Positions 10,007-22,610 of a stretch of 57,557 nt of DNA are shown here, piece after piece. The stretch lies in the NCBI GenBank assembly GCA_005893265.1, contig VBOX01000056.1:1-57557 (forward strand), written 5' to 3'. The translations under genes were made by a program, and so were the position numbers. Under the pieces are notes generated by a model. It worked only from the letters and a program-made list of their open reading frames with translations, did no database searches and was not told the DNA's origin. This DNA comes from Candidatus Eiseniibacteriota bacterium (GTDB lineage: Bacteria; Eisenbacteria; RBG-16-71-46; SZUA-252). Positions within the stretch are counted from its first letter, which is position 1; every line of letters starts with the position of its first letter.

Positions 10007-12139
10007 TCAGAGACCAGCGCCCACCTCCCCGACCCGGGCGGTGATTCGAATCGGCGCCGACCCAGCCTCAGGCCCGGATCGGAATCCGATCAGAAACGCC
10101 GTTCCCTGGTACACGCGCTCGGCGCCCGCCTCGGATAGCGAGACCGTTTCGACGGGGGACCACTCGACGCGCGCCGCCGGCTCGAACTCGAGCGTCAGCG
10201 CCACGTGGAGGTACTCCGAGTCCTCGAGCCTCATCGACGTGACCGAATCCGCCTCTCCGGTCGAACCCGGAGCGCATGCCACCCGCGTCTTTCCCTCGAG
10301 CAGCAGGCGGCGCCCAGGCGCGGCCGCGGTCAGAAGGCTCAGGTTCCATTCGCTCACCAGCCACGTTTCCGCGGGGAGCCCGACGAATCGAACCTCGAAC
10401 TCGTCTTCATCCCGACCGGGCACAATCTCTTTCTCGATCGTGCCGCGCGGATCGCCTGCGGACGCGAGTGCGATGAGCGGAGCCGCCTCCGTGTCGCGCC
10501 CGCGCGTGGGCGCGAACCTGAGCCGCGCCGGATCGCGGCCGATCGAATCGCGGATGCTGCCGGCCGCCGCGACGTCGCTCGCGGAGATCATCCACTCCTG
10601 CGACGCGTACCGCGGACGTTCGTCGTACTCCAGAAGCCGCTCCAGCCCGGCCTCCTTGACACCAATGGATCCGTGGATCGTCTCGGGCTTGTGGGCGGCC
10701 TCGCCGGGCGCGCTCCCTTCCCCTTGAGCGGCGGCGCGCCGCGCGGCTTCCTCGATGCGGCCATGATAGGCCTCGCGCCGCCGGGCGATGACGCACGCGA
10801 AATCAAACGGGCGCCGGCGCTCCGCAAGCTCCACGATCGCGCCCCAGCCGTCCAGGGTCACTCCCACCGAGACCCGGGACGACTTGAGCCTCCATTCCTC
10901 CCCGCCTCGTTCGACCGTCCAACCGACCGCCGGTCCCTGAAGCCCGTCGGCGAGCGCGTCGGCGCGGAGCATGTGCCCTCGTACCGCTTCCCGCAAGTGC
11001 GGGAGGTAGAATCCGCCGAAGACGCCGTGCCAATAGGAGCAGTTGCATTGGGCGCGATGCACTTCCCGCCGTGCGTCTTCATATTGGGTCCGCGCGAGGC
11101 AGGACCGGCCCGCGTGCTCGACCTTCGCGCTCAGCTCCGTCACGCGCCGGTGCATACGACGCGATTCCGGATACCGCGCGAAGAATTCACGCCAGGTTCC
11201 GGTCGCGATCCGCCTCGCGAGATCCGGCTTTCCATGGGCTTCGAGCCAATGCTGCTCCTGTTCGATCCGCACCTGCTCAGCGGCCGGAAGCGCCCAGAGC
11301 ATCATTTCCGGGTAGCTCGCAGCCGGCAACGCAATGCTCCGCGTCACCTGCCCCGCCTCCCAAACGTCGCCAAGCGGGATCGCCTCGATCGCCTGACGTT
11401 CTTCCAAGGACCTAAGCCAGGACTCGAGCCAGCCGTCGCGGTACACCCAGTCGTGCGTGTGCGGCCAGATGCCGAACTTTTCTCCGTCGTCGCCGAAGAC
11501 GCGAATTTCGCCGGACGCGCGGGCAGAGCCGCGCAGGAAACCGAGAAACTCGGGAACGGGCTGAAACGGGATCCGGTAGCGCAGCTCACGCTCGATCGGG
11601 AACACGCCGACGCGGCCCATCGTCGACTCGACCCAGTACGGCTCGCGGAGAGCCCCGGCGTCGGCTCCGGCGAGGAGGAAGTGGTGGTCGTCGACGAGCG
11701 TGTACTCGATGCCGGCGCGCGCGAGCACCTCGGGAAGATCCGGCTCCCATACCCGCTCCGCGAGCCAGGCTCCCCGCGCGGTCACCCCGAACCGCGCCTT
11801 CAAGTAACCGTTCATCCTCTCGATCTGCCCCTGCTGATCCCACGGAGGGATCACGGCGAGGATCGGCTCGTAAAAGGCCCCCGACAGGAGCTCCACCTGG
11901 CCGCGGCCGCAGAGCATCCCCAGGGCATCGAGAATCGACGGCTCGTGCTCCTCGAGCCACTCGAAGAGGGGCCCCGACCAATGCATGGACAGGCGTACGC
12001 CCGGATGGCGAGCGAGGGCGTCCAGGAACGGCCGATACGCCCGCTCGACCGCTTCGGCGAAGACCGAATCGAAATTCCCGACCGGTTGATGGTTGTGGAT
12101 CGCAATGGCCATCCGGACCGGCGTCCCCTCGATGGGCAT
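10007..12139 (-). CDS. GH57 glycoside hydrolase, 4-alpha-glucanotransferase/alpha-amylase type
   Basis: This 710-residue enzyme is a family-57 alpha-glucan enzyme that hydrolyses or transfers alpha-1,4-glucan chains. The N-terminal motif is AIHNHQPVGNF (13-23). The nucleophile is E91 in LLSGAFYEPI, and the acid/base is D217 or D218 in FGDDGEKFGIWPHTHDW. The C-terminal half carries CNCSYWHGVFGGFYLPHLRE and the beta-rich domain usual for Thermococcus-type 4-alpha-glucanotransferases. No signal peptide is visible, so it is probably cytosolic. The ATG at 12139 overlaps the IIB stop. It sits between PTS IIB and IIC, which is unusual, and suggests that imported or stored maltodextrin is co-regulated with the PTS. 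Whether it mainly transfers or hydrolyses cannot be read here. Confidence 0.9.
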   Translation of the reverse strand: MPIEGTPVRMAIAIHNHQPVGNFDSVFAEAVERAYRPFLDALARHPGVRLSMHWSGPLFEWLEEHEPSILDALGMLCGRGQVELLSGAFYEPILAVIPPWDQQGQIERMNGYLKARFGVTARGAWLAERVWEPDLPEVLARAGIEYTLVDDHHFLLAGADAGALREPYWVESTMGRVGVFPIERELRYRIPFQPVPEFLGFLRGSARASGEIRVFGDDGEKFGIWPHTHDWVYRDGWLESWLRSLEERQAIEAIPLGDVWEAGQVTRSIALPAASYPEMMLWALPAAEQVRIEQEQHWLEAHGKPDLARRIATGTWREFFARYPESRRMHRRVTELSAKVEHAGRSCLARTQYEDARREVHRAQCNCSYWHGVFGGFYLPHLREAVRGHMLRADALADGLQGPAVGWTVERGGEEWRLKSSRVSVGVTLDGWGAIVELAERRRPFDFACVIARRREAYHGRIEEAARRAAAQGEGSAPGEAAHKPETIHGSIGVKEAGLERLLEYDERPRYASQEWMISASDVAAAGSIRDSIGRDPARLRFAPTRGRDTEAAPLIALASAGDPRGTIEKEIVPGRDEDEFEVRFVGLPAETWLVSEWNLSLLTAAAPGRRLLLEGKTRVACAPGSTGEADSVTSMRLEDSEYLHVALTLEFEPAARVEWSPVETVSLSEAGAERVYQGTAFLIGFRSGPEAGSAPIRITARVGEVGAGL
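10015..10032 (-). promoter_or_regulatory. Ribosome-binding site and candidate CTG start codon of IIC
   Basis: On the minus strand GGGGAGG is followed by TGGGCG and then CTG (first base at 10017). This is the only well-placed ribosome-binding site for the IIC frame and lies inside the last codons of the GH57 gene. It supports a CTG start that restores the conserved IIC N-terminus. A single-base sequence error (ATG read as CTG) would look the same. Confidence 0.55.
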
Positions 12140-12624
12140 CACGCCGCCCCGCCGAGCAGGGGGGCGAGGTTTCGCGCGGGGTTCGTCGGAAGATCCTGGG
12201 CCGTGAGGCGGACGCCGAGCCGCTCGAGAGCGAGGAGCGCCTCCCGCTCCGCGGAGCTCACGTGGATGTAGGGGAGCACCTCGACCTTCCCTTCCGCGTG
12301 GTGGAGTCCGCCCACGTTTACCTCGACGAGCGGAAACCCGCCCTGTTTGAGTCGAAGCGGCTCCTCGGGCCCCGGGAACAGGAGGAAGGATCGCTCCGCC
12401 TCGATGGTCGCGAGCGTCGAAGGGAGAAGCGCCTTGGAAACGGATAGCGCGGCGGCGCGCGCCCCCTCCGGTGCGGCAAAGAGATACAGATCCGCGCGGC
12501 GCGGATCCGCACGGAGCGGATCGGAGACGATACCGATCCACGTCGGACGTAGCGGTCCGCCCCAGCCGTGGACGACCTGGCCATGGATGAGCCGGTCGTC
12601 GATCCGCGCGAGGAGAAGCGGCAC
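12139..12624 (-). CDS. PTS mannose-class IIB subunit
   Basis: IIB (161 residues) accepts phosphate from IIA and passes it to the incoming sugar. The phospho-histidine is H14 in RIDDRLIHGQVVHGW, the hallmark of mannose-family IIB. The rest (LYLFAAPEGARAAALSVSKA, VNVGGLHHAEG) fits the fold. It starts 1 nt after the IIA stop and its own stop overlaps the GH57 start, so IIA, IIB and GH57 are translationally coupled. Sugar specificity within the mannose/fructose/sorbose family cannot be decided from this subunit. Confidence 0.93.
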   Translation of the reverse strand: MPLLLARIDDRLIHGQVVHGWGGPLRPTWIGIVSDPLRADPRRADLYLFAAPEGARAAALSVSKALLPSTLATIEAERSFLLFPGPEEPLRLKQGGFPLVEVNVGGLHHAEGKVEVLPYIHVSSAEREALLALERLGVRLTAQDLPTNPARNLAPLLGGAA

Positions 12625-12625
12625 G

Positions 12626-13030
12626 CTAGAGTACGGTGATGCCGGCTTTCCCCTTGGCTTCCAGGCGCGGCAGAAGCTCGTCCAAGGGAAGCGTGTCGCG
12701 ATAGTGGAAGAACTCGAGAAGCATGGGAAGGTTGACCCCGGTGACCTTTCTCACGAGCCGATCGCCGTGGTCGGCGCGGCGCGAGGCAATACCACAGCTG
12801 CCGGCGGCAAGGTCGGTGAAGACCACGACCGGGCGCTCCCCGGGAACGCCGCGGACGCGCTCTTCGATCGCGCGGCTCAGGCCGTCGCTCGAGAGACCGT
12901 CATTGCTCAAGACCTGGACATCGGACTGGGCGCCGAGAATCGCCTCGACCGTGCGGAGTAGCTCCGAGCCGAGCGCGGCGTGGGTCACGAGGAGCGCGAA
13001 GGGCCGTTGCGGCACCTGGGCCGGGTTCAT
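12626..13030 (-). CDS. PTS mannose-class IIA subunit
   Basis: IIA (134 residues) is a separate cytosolic subunit that receives phosphate from HPr. The active histidine is H17 in LVTHAALGSELL, equivalent to the TH of E. coli ManX. VVVFTDLAAGSC and the VTGVNLPMLLEF strand agree with the family. It lies 6 nt after hprK and 1 nt before IIB. IIA, IIB, IIC and IID are all separate chains here rather than the IIAB fusion of E. coli. Confidence 0.92.
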   Translation of the reverse strand: MNPAQVPQRPFALLVTHAALGSELLRTVEAILGAQSDVQVLSNDGLSSDGLSRAIEERVRGVPGERPVVVFTDLAAGSCGIASRRADHGDRLVRKVTGVNLPMLLEFFHYRDTLPLDELLPRLEAKGKAGITVL

Positions 13031-13036
13031 CGTCGA

Positions 13037-14020
13037 TCACTCGGTGTCATCCCGGACCAGCGGGCTGGCCAGGAGCTTGGCACGCATGCTCTCGATCAGG
13101 CGCTCGTTCAGCGCGCGGGCCGGGTGGTATCCGTAGACTTTGACAAGGTGATTGAGCGCAATCACCTCGGCGATAACCGTGATGTTCTTGCCGGGAAGAA
13201 TCGGCACGGTCACGAGAGGTATCTCCGTGTCCAGGTACTTGGCGTGCATGTCATCCAGACCAAGGCGCTCATAGTCCGCCTTGCTGTCCCACTCCGTCAG
13301 ATGCACTTCGACCTCGACGCGTTTCTGCCCGCGGATCGCGCGGATGCCGAAGATCGCCTGAACATCGATCACCCCAAGGCCCCGGATCTCCATCGTGTGC
13401 TTCAAAACCTCGTTGCAGGCGCCGATCAGGATATCGCCGTGACGCCGCGTGATCCGGACCACGTCGTCGGCGACGAGGCGGTGTCCACGCTCCACCAGGT
13501 CGAGCGCGGTCTCGCTCTTACCGATGCCGCTTCTCCCCGTGAACAGGAGGCCGACACCGTAGACGTCGACCAAGGATGCGTGCACCGTGACGGAGGGCGC
13601 GAAGACCCAGTCCAAGTACGCGGTGAGCTGGTGGATGAACGGCGTGGTGTCCTGCGGCGTGCGGAGCAGAGGTACCTGCTGTCGATTCGCGCGTTCGAGG
13701 AGGCCCTCCGGAAGCTGGAGACCTTTCGTCACGATGAGACCCGGCATCGCGAACTGAAACAGACGATCCAGCGCCTCCGCGCGTCCCTGCGGGCTCAGGG
13801 TTCCGAGGTAGGCGATCTCGGTCCTGCCCATGATCTGGATTCGCTCGAAGAGAAAATTCTCAGGGTAGCCCATGAGCGCCATGCCCGGGCGATTGATGTC
13901 GCTGATGGTGATCGGAACGCGGGCCTCGAGCCCCTGGGTGAGGACCTCGAGCGAGAGGGTCTCACGCTGCTGCTCGTACAGCTGCGCGATCGTGATTTGC
14001 GCGGTGCTAATCGAGTTCAA
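13037..14020 (-). CDS. hprK: HPr kinase/phosphorylase
   Basis: HprK phosphorylates or dephosphorylates Ser46 of HPr and so gates PTS flux and carbon control. At 327 residues it is normal length. Visible are VHASLVDVYGVG (with H147), the P-loop GRSGIGKSE (162-170) and the second family signature MEIRGLGVIDV (210-220). The N-terminal domain (1-125) is the usual HprK_N fold. The start overlaps the 3' end of hpf by 14 nt. Its target serine is conserved in the HPr of this locus, so a working regulatory loop is expected. HprK is common in low-GC Gram-positives and also known from proteobacterial and FCB lineages. Confidence 0.96.
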   Translation of the reverse strand: MNSISTAQITIAQLYEQQRETLSLEVLTQGLEARVPITISDINRPGMALMGYPENFLFERIQIMGRTEIAYLGTLSPQGRAEALDRLFQFAMPGLIVTKGLQLPEGLLERANRQQVPLLRTPQDTTPFIHQLTAYLDWVFAPSVTVHASLVDVYGVGLLFTGRSGIGKSETALDLVERGHRLVADDVVRITRRHGDILIGACNEVLKHTMEIRGLGVIDVQAIFGIRAIRGQKRVEVEVHLTEWDSKADYERLGLDDMHAKYLDTEIPLVTVPILPGKNITVIAEVIALNHLVKVYGYHPARALNERLIESMRAKLLASPLVRDDTE

Positions 14021-14543
14021 GCAATCCTACTTGTCCGTCCTCCAGGCGATAGGCGATCCGCATGCCTCCCCCATCCGGCTCCGAGAACGCGAGCACGGTC
14101 AGGCGGCTCTTGAGGAGCATCCGCACGGCCTGGTCCACCGTCAGGGTCCGCTGTTTGGGCCGCGATCGGACGATCTCGACCCCGCCCCGATCCCGTTGCG
14201 TCGCCTGAGGAGGCAGCTCGGGAATCCCCTGCTGCCGAAGGCTCGCTCCGCGCTTCTTTCTGTCCTTCAATCGTTCCTTCCGACGCTTCAGCGCCTGCTC
14301 CTGCTTTTCGAGCACGGCGTCTAGCGCCGCCCGAGGATCCGGATTCTGGGCTCGCCCGGTAAGGTCCACACCGTTCCCGAAAATGCGAAGCTCCGCCAGG
14401 TGGCGGTAGCCCTCCTCGGTCACGGTCAGCTGCGCGCTGATCAGGTGCGAGAAGTATCGCTGCAACTTCTCGATTCTCCGCTCCGCGTACGCGCGGTAGT
14501 CGGGAGTCACCTTCCAGTGCCGCCCCTTGATCGTGATCTGCAT
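14007..14543 (-). CDS. hpf: Ribosome hibernation-promoting factor, long form
   Basis: The 178-residue protein binds the small ribosomal subunit and drives 100S dimer formation in resting cells. Residues 1-95 are the HPF/RaiA domain (MQITIKGRHWKVTPDYRAYA, VLEKQEQALKRRKERLK). A charged linker follows, and residues ~120-178 form the dimerising C-terminal domain (RTLTVDQAVRMLLKSRLTVL). Long-form HPF therefore probably replaces separate RMF/HPF. It sits 18 nt after rpoN, with GGGGG in the spacer as a ribosome-binding site, and overlaps hprK by 14 nt. The rpoN-hpf-PTS order resembles the well-known proteobacterial rpoN locus. Confidence 0.95.
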   Translation of the reverse strand: MQITIKGRHWKVTPDYRAYAERRIEKLQRYFSHLISAQLTVTEEGYRHLAELRIFGNGVDLTGRAQNPDPRAALDAVLEKQEQALKRRKERLKDRKKRGASLRQQGIPELPPQATQRDRGGVEIVRSRPKQRTLTVDQAVRMLLKSRLTVLAFSEPDGGGMRIAYRLEDGQVGLLELD

Positions 14544-14561
14544 CGTTACCCCCTGAATGGG

Positions 14562-16013
14562 TCATGTTCGATTTTCGATCCGTGATGCATAACGGCGGCG
14601 CGCCCGGGCCGGCAGAATGCGCAATGCCTCCCGGTACTTGGCCACGGTCCTCCGGGCGATCCTGAGACCCTGCTCGTGCAACAGCTCCGCAATGCGCTGG
14701 TCGCTGAGCGGCTCGCGCTTGTCCTCGCCCTGGATCAGCTGTGAGATCTTCCCCTTCGCCACCTTGGCCGAAACATCGTCCCCGTCCTCCGTCTGCAACC
14801 CGCTCGAGAAGAAGTACTTCAGCTCGAAGACGCCGCGTGGCGTCTGCACGTACTTGTTCGTCGTAACGCGGCTCACGGTCGATTCGTGCATGCCGATCTG
14901 GTTTGCGATCTGTTGCAGCGTGAGCGGCCTTAAGCCCTCGACGCCCCTCTCGAAGAACTCCCGCTGCTCCTCCACGATTCGGCGCATCACCTTGATCATC
15001 GTCTTCCGGCGCTGCTCGATCGTTTGGATGAGCCATTTGGCCGAGTTGAGCTTCTCGGTGATGTACTTGCGGGTCGTGTCCTCCACGGAATTCTTGTTCC
15101 GGAGCATTTGCTGATAGGCGTGGCTGATCCTGAGCCTCGGGACGTTCCGGTCGTTGAGCGCGACCACAAAGTCCTCGCCAACCCGCTCCACGATGAGGTC
15201 GGGCACGACGTAGCGCGTTTCCTCGGCGGCGATCTCCTGAGCGGGCCGGGGATCCAGGGTCCCGATCGTGTCGCTGGCCGCCTGGACGTCCTCGACCGTG
15301 CACTTGAGATTTCGCGCGATCTCGGAGAATCGCTTGGCGAGGAGGTTGTCGAATTGCTCCTGAATGATCCGACCCGCGAGGGTCGTCTCCATCTTCTTCT
15401 GGACGATCTGGATCCAGAGGCACTCCTGGAGATTTCGGGCGCCGATTCCGGCGGGCTCGAAGGTCTGAATCACCGCGAGGACTTCTTCCACGCGCTCCGG
15501 GCTGACCTGGAACGTCTCGCCCACTTCTTCGACCCTGGTCTGCAGGTATCCGTTTTCATCGATGGAGCCGACCAGGAATTCCCCGATCGCCATCGACTGC
15601 TCATCCAGATTGCTCAGGCGCAGCTGTTCCAGGAGATGATCGCCGAGGGTCTTCACGGTGACCGGGACGCGCTCGTAGAACTCGGCGTCCCCATCGTTCG
15701 TGCGCGGGGCCGAGACCGTCTCGAACTGATCGGGCCACATCTCCCCCCAGTCGATTTCCTGCTCCGCCTTTGCTTCGGTCACCGCCGGCTGCTCGACCTC
15801 CTCCTGGCCGACCTCTTTCTTGACCTCTTCGATTTCCTCGACCTCTTCCACCTCGTCGACCTCTTCGAGGAGGGGGTTGCGCTCCAATTCCATCTTGAGC
15901 GCCTGCTGGAGCTCGAGCGTCGGCATCTGGAGCAGCTTGAGCGCATGCTGCAGACGCTGCGTCATGATCAGCGTCGGCTTCTGCTGCATGCTCAGGCTGT
16001 GTTTCATTTCCAT
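14562..16013 (-). CDS. rpoN: RNA polymerase sigma-54 factor
   Basis: Sigma-54 directs RNA polymerase to -24/-12 promoters that need AAA+ activators. The 483-residue product has the Gln/Leu-rich region I (KPTLIMTQRLQHALKLLQMP), an acidic region II rich in Glu/Val (about 50-70), the core-binding region, and the C-terminal RpoN box as ARRTVAKYREALRILPA near residue 455. It lies between lptB (12 nt upstream) and hpf (18 nt downstream), the conserved lptB-rpoN-hpf order. No activator gene is in the window. Confidence 0.97.
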   Translation of the reverse strand: MEMKHSLSMQQKPTLIMTQRLQHALKLLQMPTLELQQALKMELERNPLLEEVDEVEEVEEIEEVKKEVGQEEVEQPAVTEAKAEQEIDWGEMWPDQFETVSAPRTNDGDAEFYERVPVTVKTLGDHLLEQLRLSNLDEQSMAIGEFLVGSIDENGYLQTRVEEVGETFQVSPERVEEVLAVIQTFEPAGIGARNLQECLWIQIVQKKMETTLAGRIIQEQFDNLLAKRFSEIARNLKCTVEDVQAASDTIGTLDPRPAQEIAAEETRYVVPDLIVERVGEDFVVALNDRNVPRLRISHAYQQMLRNKNSVEDTTRKYITEKLNSAKWLIQTIEQRRKTMIKVMRRIVEEQREFFERGVEGLRPLTLQQIANQIGMHESTVSRVTTNKYVQTPRGVFELKYFFSSGLQTEDGDDVSAKVAKGKISQLIQGEDKREPLSDQRIAELLHEQGLRIARRTVAKYREALRILPARARRRYASRIENRT

Positions 16014-16025
16014 GGCTCTACGCCC

Positions 16026-16751
16026 TCAATCCAGCCGGAACCGCTCGCCAAGATAGATCTGCCGGGCGATCGGATCTTCCGCCAGCTCCTGGCTGGTACC
16101 TTCCAGGAGGATCTTGCCTTCGTACATGATGTAAGCCCGGTCGGTGGTGCTCAGCGTTTCCCGAACGTTGTGGTCGGTGATCAGAATCCCGAGGCCCCGT
16201 TGCCTCAGCCTCCCCACGATGTCCTGAATCTCGGCGACCGCGATTGGATCGATCCCTACGAAGGGCTCGTCCAGCAACAGGAACTTGGGATGGGTCACGA
16301 GCGCCCTCGTGATTTCGACCCGGCGCCGCTCGCCGCCCGAAAGGTTGTAGCCTCTTCGATCCGCCAGGTGCGCGATGTTCAGTTCCTCCAGGAGCTGCCC
16401 GAGCCGCTCCGCCCGTTCCCGTTTGCTCATGGGCAGGGTTTCCAGGATGGCCAGGATGTTCTCTCGGACGGTCAGCTTTCGAAAAATCGAAGGCTCTTGG
16501 GCCAAGTAACCAATTCCGATGCGGGCCCGCTCGTGCATCGGCATCCGGGTGATGTCCTTGCCATCAACGAGAATCTGCCCCCCATCCACCCTCAAGAGAC
16601 CCACGATGAGGTAGAACGTTGTCGTTTTCCCGGCTCCGTTCGGTCCCAAGAGCCCGACAACCTCACCTCGATTCACGTCAATCGAGACCTGGTTGACGAC
16701 TTTCCAGTGCCCGTAGAACCGCTCCAGATTCCGCCCCTCCAGGCCGGTCAT
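16026..16751 (-). CDS. lptB: LPS export ABC transporter ATP-binding protein LptB
   Basis: LptB powers lipopolysaccharide extraction from the inner membrane together with LptF/LptG. The 241-residue ATPase shows Walker [10 protein letters not shown] (36-44), Q-loop [17 protein letters not shown], signature [11 protein letters not shown], Walker [13 protein letters not shown] and the switch TDHNVRETL, all typical of LptB. It starts inside the lptC stop (ATGA). No lptF or lptG is present in the window, so the membrane partners are elsewhere. Confidence 0.96.
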   Translation of the reverse strand: MTGLEGRNLERFYGHWKVVNQVSIDVNRGEVVGLLGPNGAGKTTTFYLIVGLLRVDGGQILVDGKDITRMPMHERARIGIGYLAQEPSIFRKLTVRENILAILETLPMSKRERAERLGQLLEELNIAHLADRRGYNLSGGERRRVEITRALVTHPKFLLLDEPFVGIDPIAVAEIQDIVGRLRQRGLGILITDHNVRETLSTTDRAYIMYEGKILLEGTSQELAEDPIARQIYLGERFRLD

Positions 16752-17344
16752 CGCGAGATCGGTTCTCCGCTCTCTCCTTCGTCGCGAACCTCCGCCCGGA
16801 CCTCTCGCTTGAGGTGGAAATGGTCCAGGTTCGCGTCGCTTTCAAAACCATATCCCGTCACGACGTCCTGCTTTCGCGTCACCCGAACGAAGGCGTCCGA
16901 CACGATCTTCTGCGCATTGTTGATCCAGCGCAGCGAGTCGGTCTCCATCCTCACCCCGGTTTCCGTCACGAGTCGCACCTTACCCACGGCTTCCAAGTTG
17001 TTCGTGCGCTGGTCCACGAGCCCCTGATTGGCAACCAGTGTCGAATATCGCATCCCCTTCGAGTCGAAGAACTCGATCCGAATGCTGCGTGCATCCACGA
17101 GATTTCGATCGTTGTACATGGCCGCGTACGACGCCCAGAGGGTCCAGTTCTTCTTACCCTCCGAGGTTTCCGTGAGCGTGAAGTCGCGCGCCTCTTGGTC
17201 CGGGAACCGGAGGTCCGCTCCGCTTGGCTTCGGGGCGGTCCGCGACTGGCAGCCCGCGATCGCGGCCACAGCGAATACGGCCAGGATGTGCAGGACGATG
17301 CATCGTATCACGCCCTCCCGGAGCCCGGCAAACTGGGGCCGCAT
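16748..17344 (-). CDS. lptC: LPS export protein LptC-like lipoprotein
   Basis: The 198-residue product begins with a hydrophobic segment ending in a lipobox (AIAGC), so it is probably a membrane-anchored lipoprotein. Its periplasmic part fits the LptC/OstA jellyroll ([66 protein letters not shown]). LptC hands LPS from LptB2FG to LptA. Start ATG 17344 was chosen, 4 nt after the kdsD stop; an in-frame ATG at 17371 would overlap kdsD by 23 nt. No lptA lies between it and lptB, where it is usually found. Confidence 0.85.
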   Translation of the reverse strand: MRPQFAGLREGVIRCIVLHILAVFAVAAIAGCQSRTAPKPSGADLRFPDQEARDFTLTETSEGKKNWTLWASYAAMYNDRNLVDARSIRIEFFDSKGMRYSTLVANQGLVDQRTNNLEAVGKVRLVTETGVRMETDSLRWINNAQKIVSDAFVRVTRKQDVVTGYGFESDANLDHFHLKREVRAEVRDEGESGEPISR

Positions 17345-17348
17345 CGCT

Positions 17349-21528
<4,180 letters not shown>

Positions 21529-21533
21529 GACCC

Positions 21534-21562
21534 ATGCTAGCAACCACCGCGCCGGAGGTCAA
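21534..21562 (-). promoter_or_regulatory. Promoter for kdsB-pyrG/kdsA-kdsD-lpt run
   Basis: Reading the minus strand, TTGACC (21562-21557), a 17-nt spacer and TAGCAT (21539-21534) form a sigma-70-like promoter in the gap before kdsB. The expected start of transcription falls at or next to GTG 21528, which suggests a leaderless mRNA. The match is by eye. Confidence 0.6.
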
Positions 21563-21617
21563 GCGTTCGCATAAGTAGCGCACAGGTCTTGCGTTACGGG
21601 GCCGTGTGTCGGTCGGG

Positions 21618-21633
21618 CAGGGCCGGAGCCCTG
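21618..21633 (-). terminator. Possible weak terminator hairpin after the 21644-22540 gene
   Basis: A 6-bp perfect inverted repeat (CAGGGC-TCCG-GCCCTG on the minus strand) lies 10-25 nt downstream of the outer-membrane protein stop. There is no U-run after it, so any termination would be partial or factor-dependent. It sits between that gene and the kdsB promoter. Confidence 0.3.
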
Positions 21634-21643
21634 ATTGACCGGT

Positions 21644-22540
21644 TCATGGGGCGTGGGCTAGGTTCCCGCTCCAGGCGAACCCGACTTCCAGGGTATTCCC
21701 CGCGAGGGCGTTTCGGCCGTCCAGGACGTGCGAGACACCGCTCTCTAAGTGGAGGCCGGGAAAGATCGGAATTCCCAGCACGCCGTCCAGCGTCAGGAGG
21801 CGGGAGCTCGCGCGCTCAGGATCGAAAAGCGCTCCCCCGATCGGCATCCCCTTTTGCGCGGTCGACCGCACCCCACGAACCACGCTCCTCCATGAGAGCG
21901 AGAAGGGCAGCGTTCCGCCAACCTCGGCGGAGTAGACGTATTCGTTCGGGTAGCCCTTCGTTCGGCGCGTCCACCCCGCGTCGGCCGTCGTATACAGCCA
22001 GCCCCAGGAAGCGCCCACGAGGCCTCGGAGCGTGTGGGCAAGATCCCCGGCCCCCAGGGAGGGAGTGGACTCTCTGGAGTAGCCCGTCGGAATCTTGAGC
22101 TCCGAAGCCAGGCTGAGCGGCACCCTTCCGCGGAGCACGCGATAGCGGCCACCGAGGATGAGGTCGCCGAAGCCGGAATTCGTGCTCTTCACGACCGGCT
22201 CGTCCGTCACGACTCGTTTCCACGTGACCGATCCGTAGGTCGTGAATCGCTCGATCAGCCCGTATTCGACATAGACTCTCGCTTCTCGACCACGATATTC
22301 CGTGGCGCCGTCCGGGGCACCAAACGTGAACCGCGGCTCGAGACCCACGCGCTCTCCGACCGCGTCGAAGCGGGTTCCCGAGGTAATGCCGGCGTAGGTC
22401 AGACGCGCGTAGAGGCTCCCTGGGTCCTGCGTCCACGCGCCGGCATGGGCGCAGGTCGGCGCGGCGAGGGCCGCAAGGATAAGGGCAATCGGCGCCGCCG
22501 CGGGGCCGCAGGGAGAAATGGGTCGGGGTGCGCTCTTCAC
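21644..22540 (-). CDS. Predicted outer-membrane beta-barrel protein, function unknown
   Basis: The 298-residue product starts (GTG 22540) with a signal peptide: a hydrophobic stretch IALILAALAAPTCAHA ending near residue 33. The mature part is rich in alternating aromatic/polar strands (ARVYVEYGLIERFTTYGSVT, FGDLILGGRYRVLRG, PLSLASELKIPTGYS) with the look of transporter-like barrels of the MetA/phenol-degradation type. No catalytic motif is seen. It sits between mdh (70 nt upstream) and kdsB, probably at the end of the rplU-rpmA-mdh transcription unit. I do not assign a function. Confidence 0.75.
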   Translation of the reverse strand: MKSAPRPISPCGPAAAPIALILAALAAPTCAHAGAWTQDPGSLYARLTYAGITSGTRFDAVGERVGLEPRFTFGAPDGATEYRGREARVYVEYGLIERFTTYGSVTWKRVVTDEPVVKSTNSGFGDLILGGRYRVLRGRVPLSLASELKIPTGYSRESTPSLGAGDLAHTLRGLVGASWGWLYTTADAGWTRRTKGYPNEYVYSAEVGGTLPFSLSWRSVVRGVRSTAQKGMPIGGALFDPERASSRLLTLDGVLGIPIFPGLHLESGVSHVLDGRNALAGNTLEVGFAWSGNLAHAP

Positions 22541-22610
22541 AGGCTGCGAAACATACGAAAGCGGGGGAAGTTCCGGGGCGCGCGACGCGGACGCGAAGCG
22601 CGGGCGCGCG

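Noticed and set aside
10205..12271. Long plus-strand open frame over the GH57 gene (likewise 15024-17027, 26944-28968, 44285-46411 and many others).
   Set aside because: High GC removes stops on the opposite strand. These frames show Arg/Pro/His-rich composition and no family motifs, while the minus-strand genes carry clear catalytic signatures.
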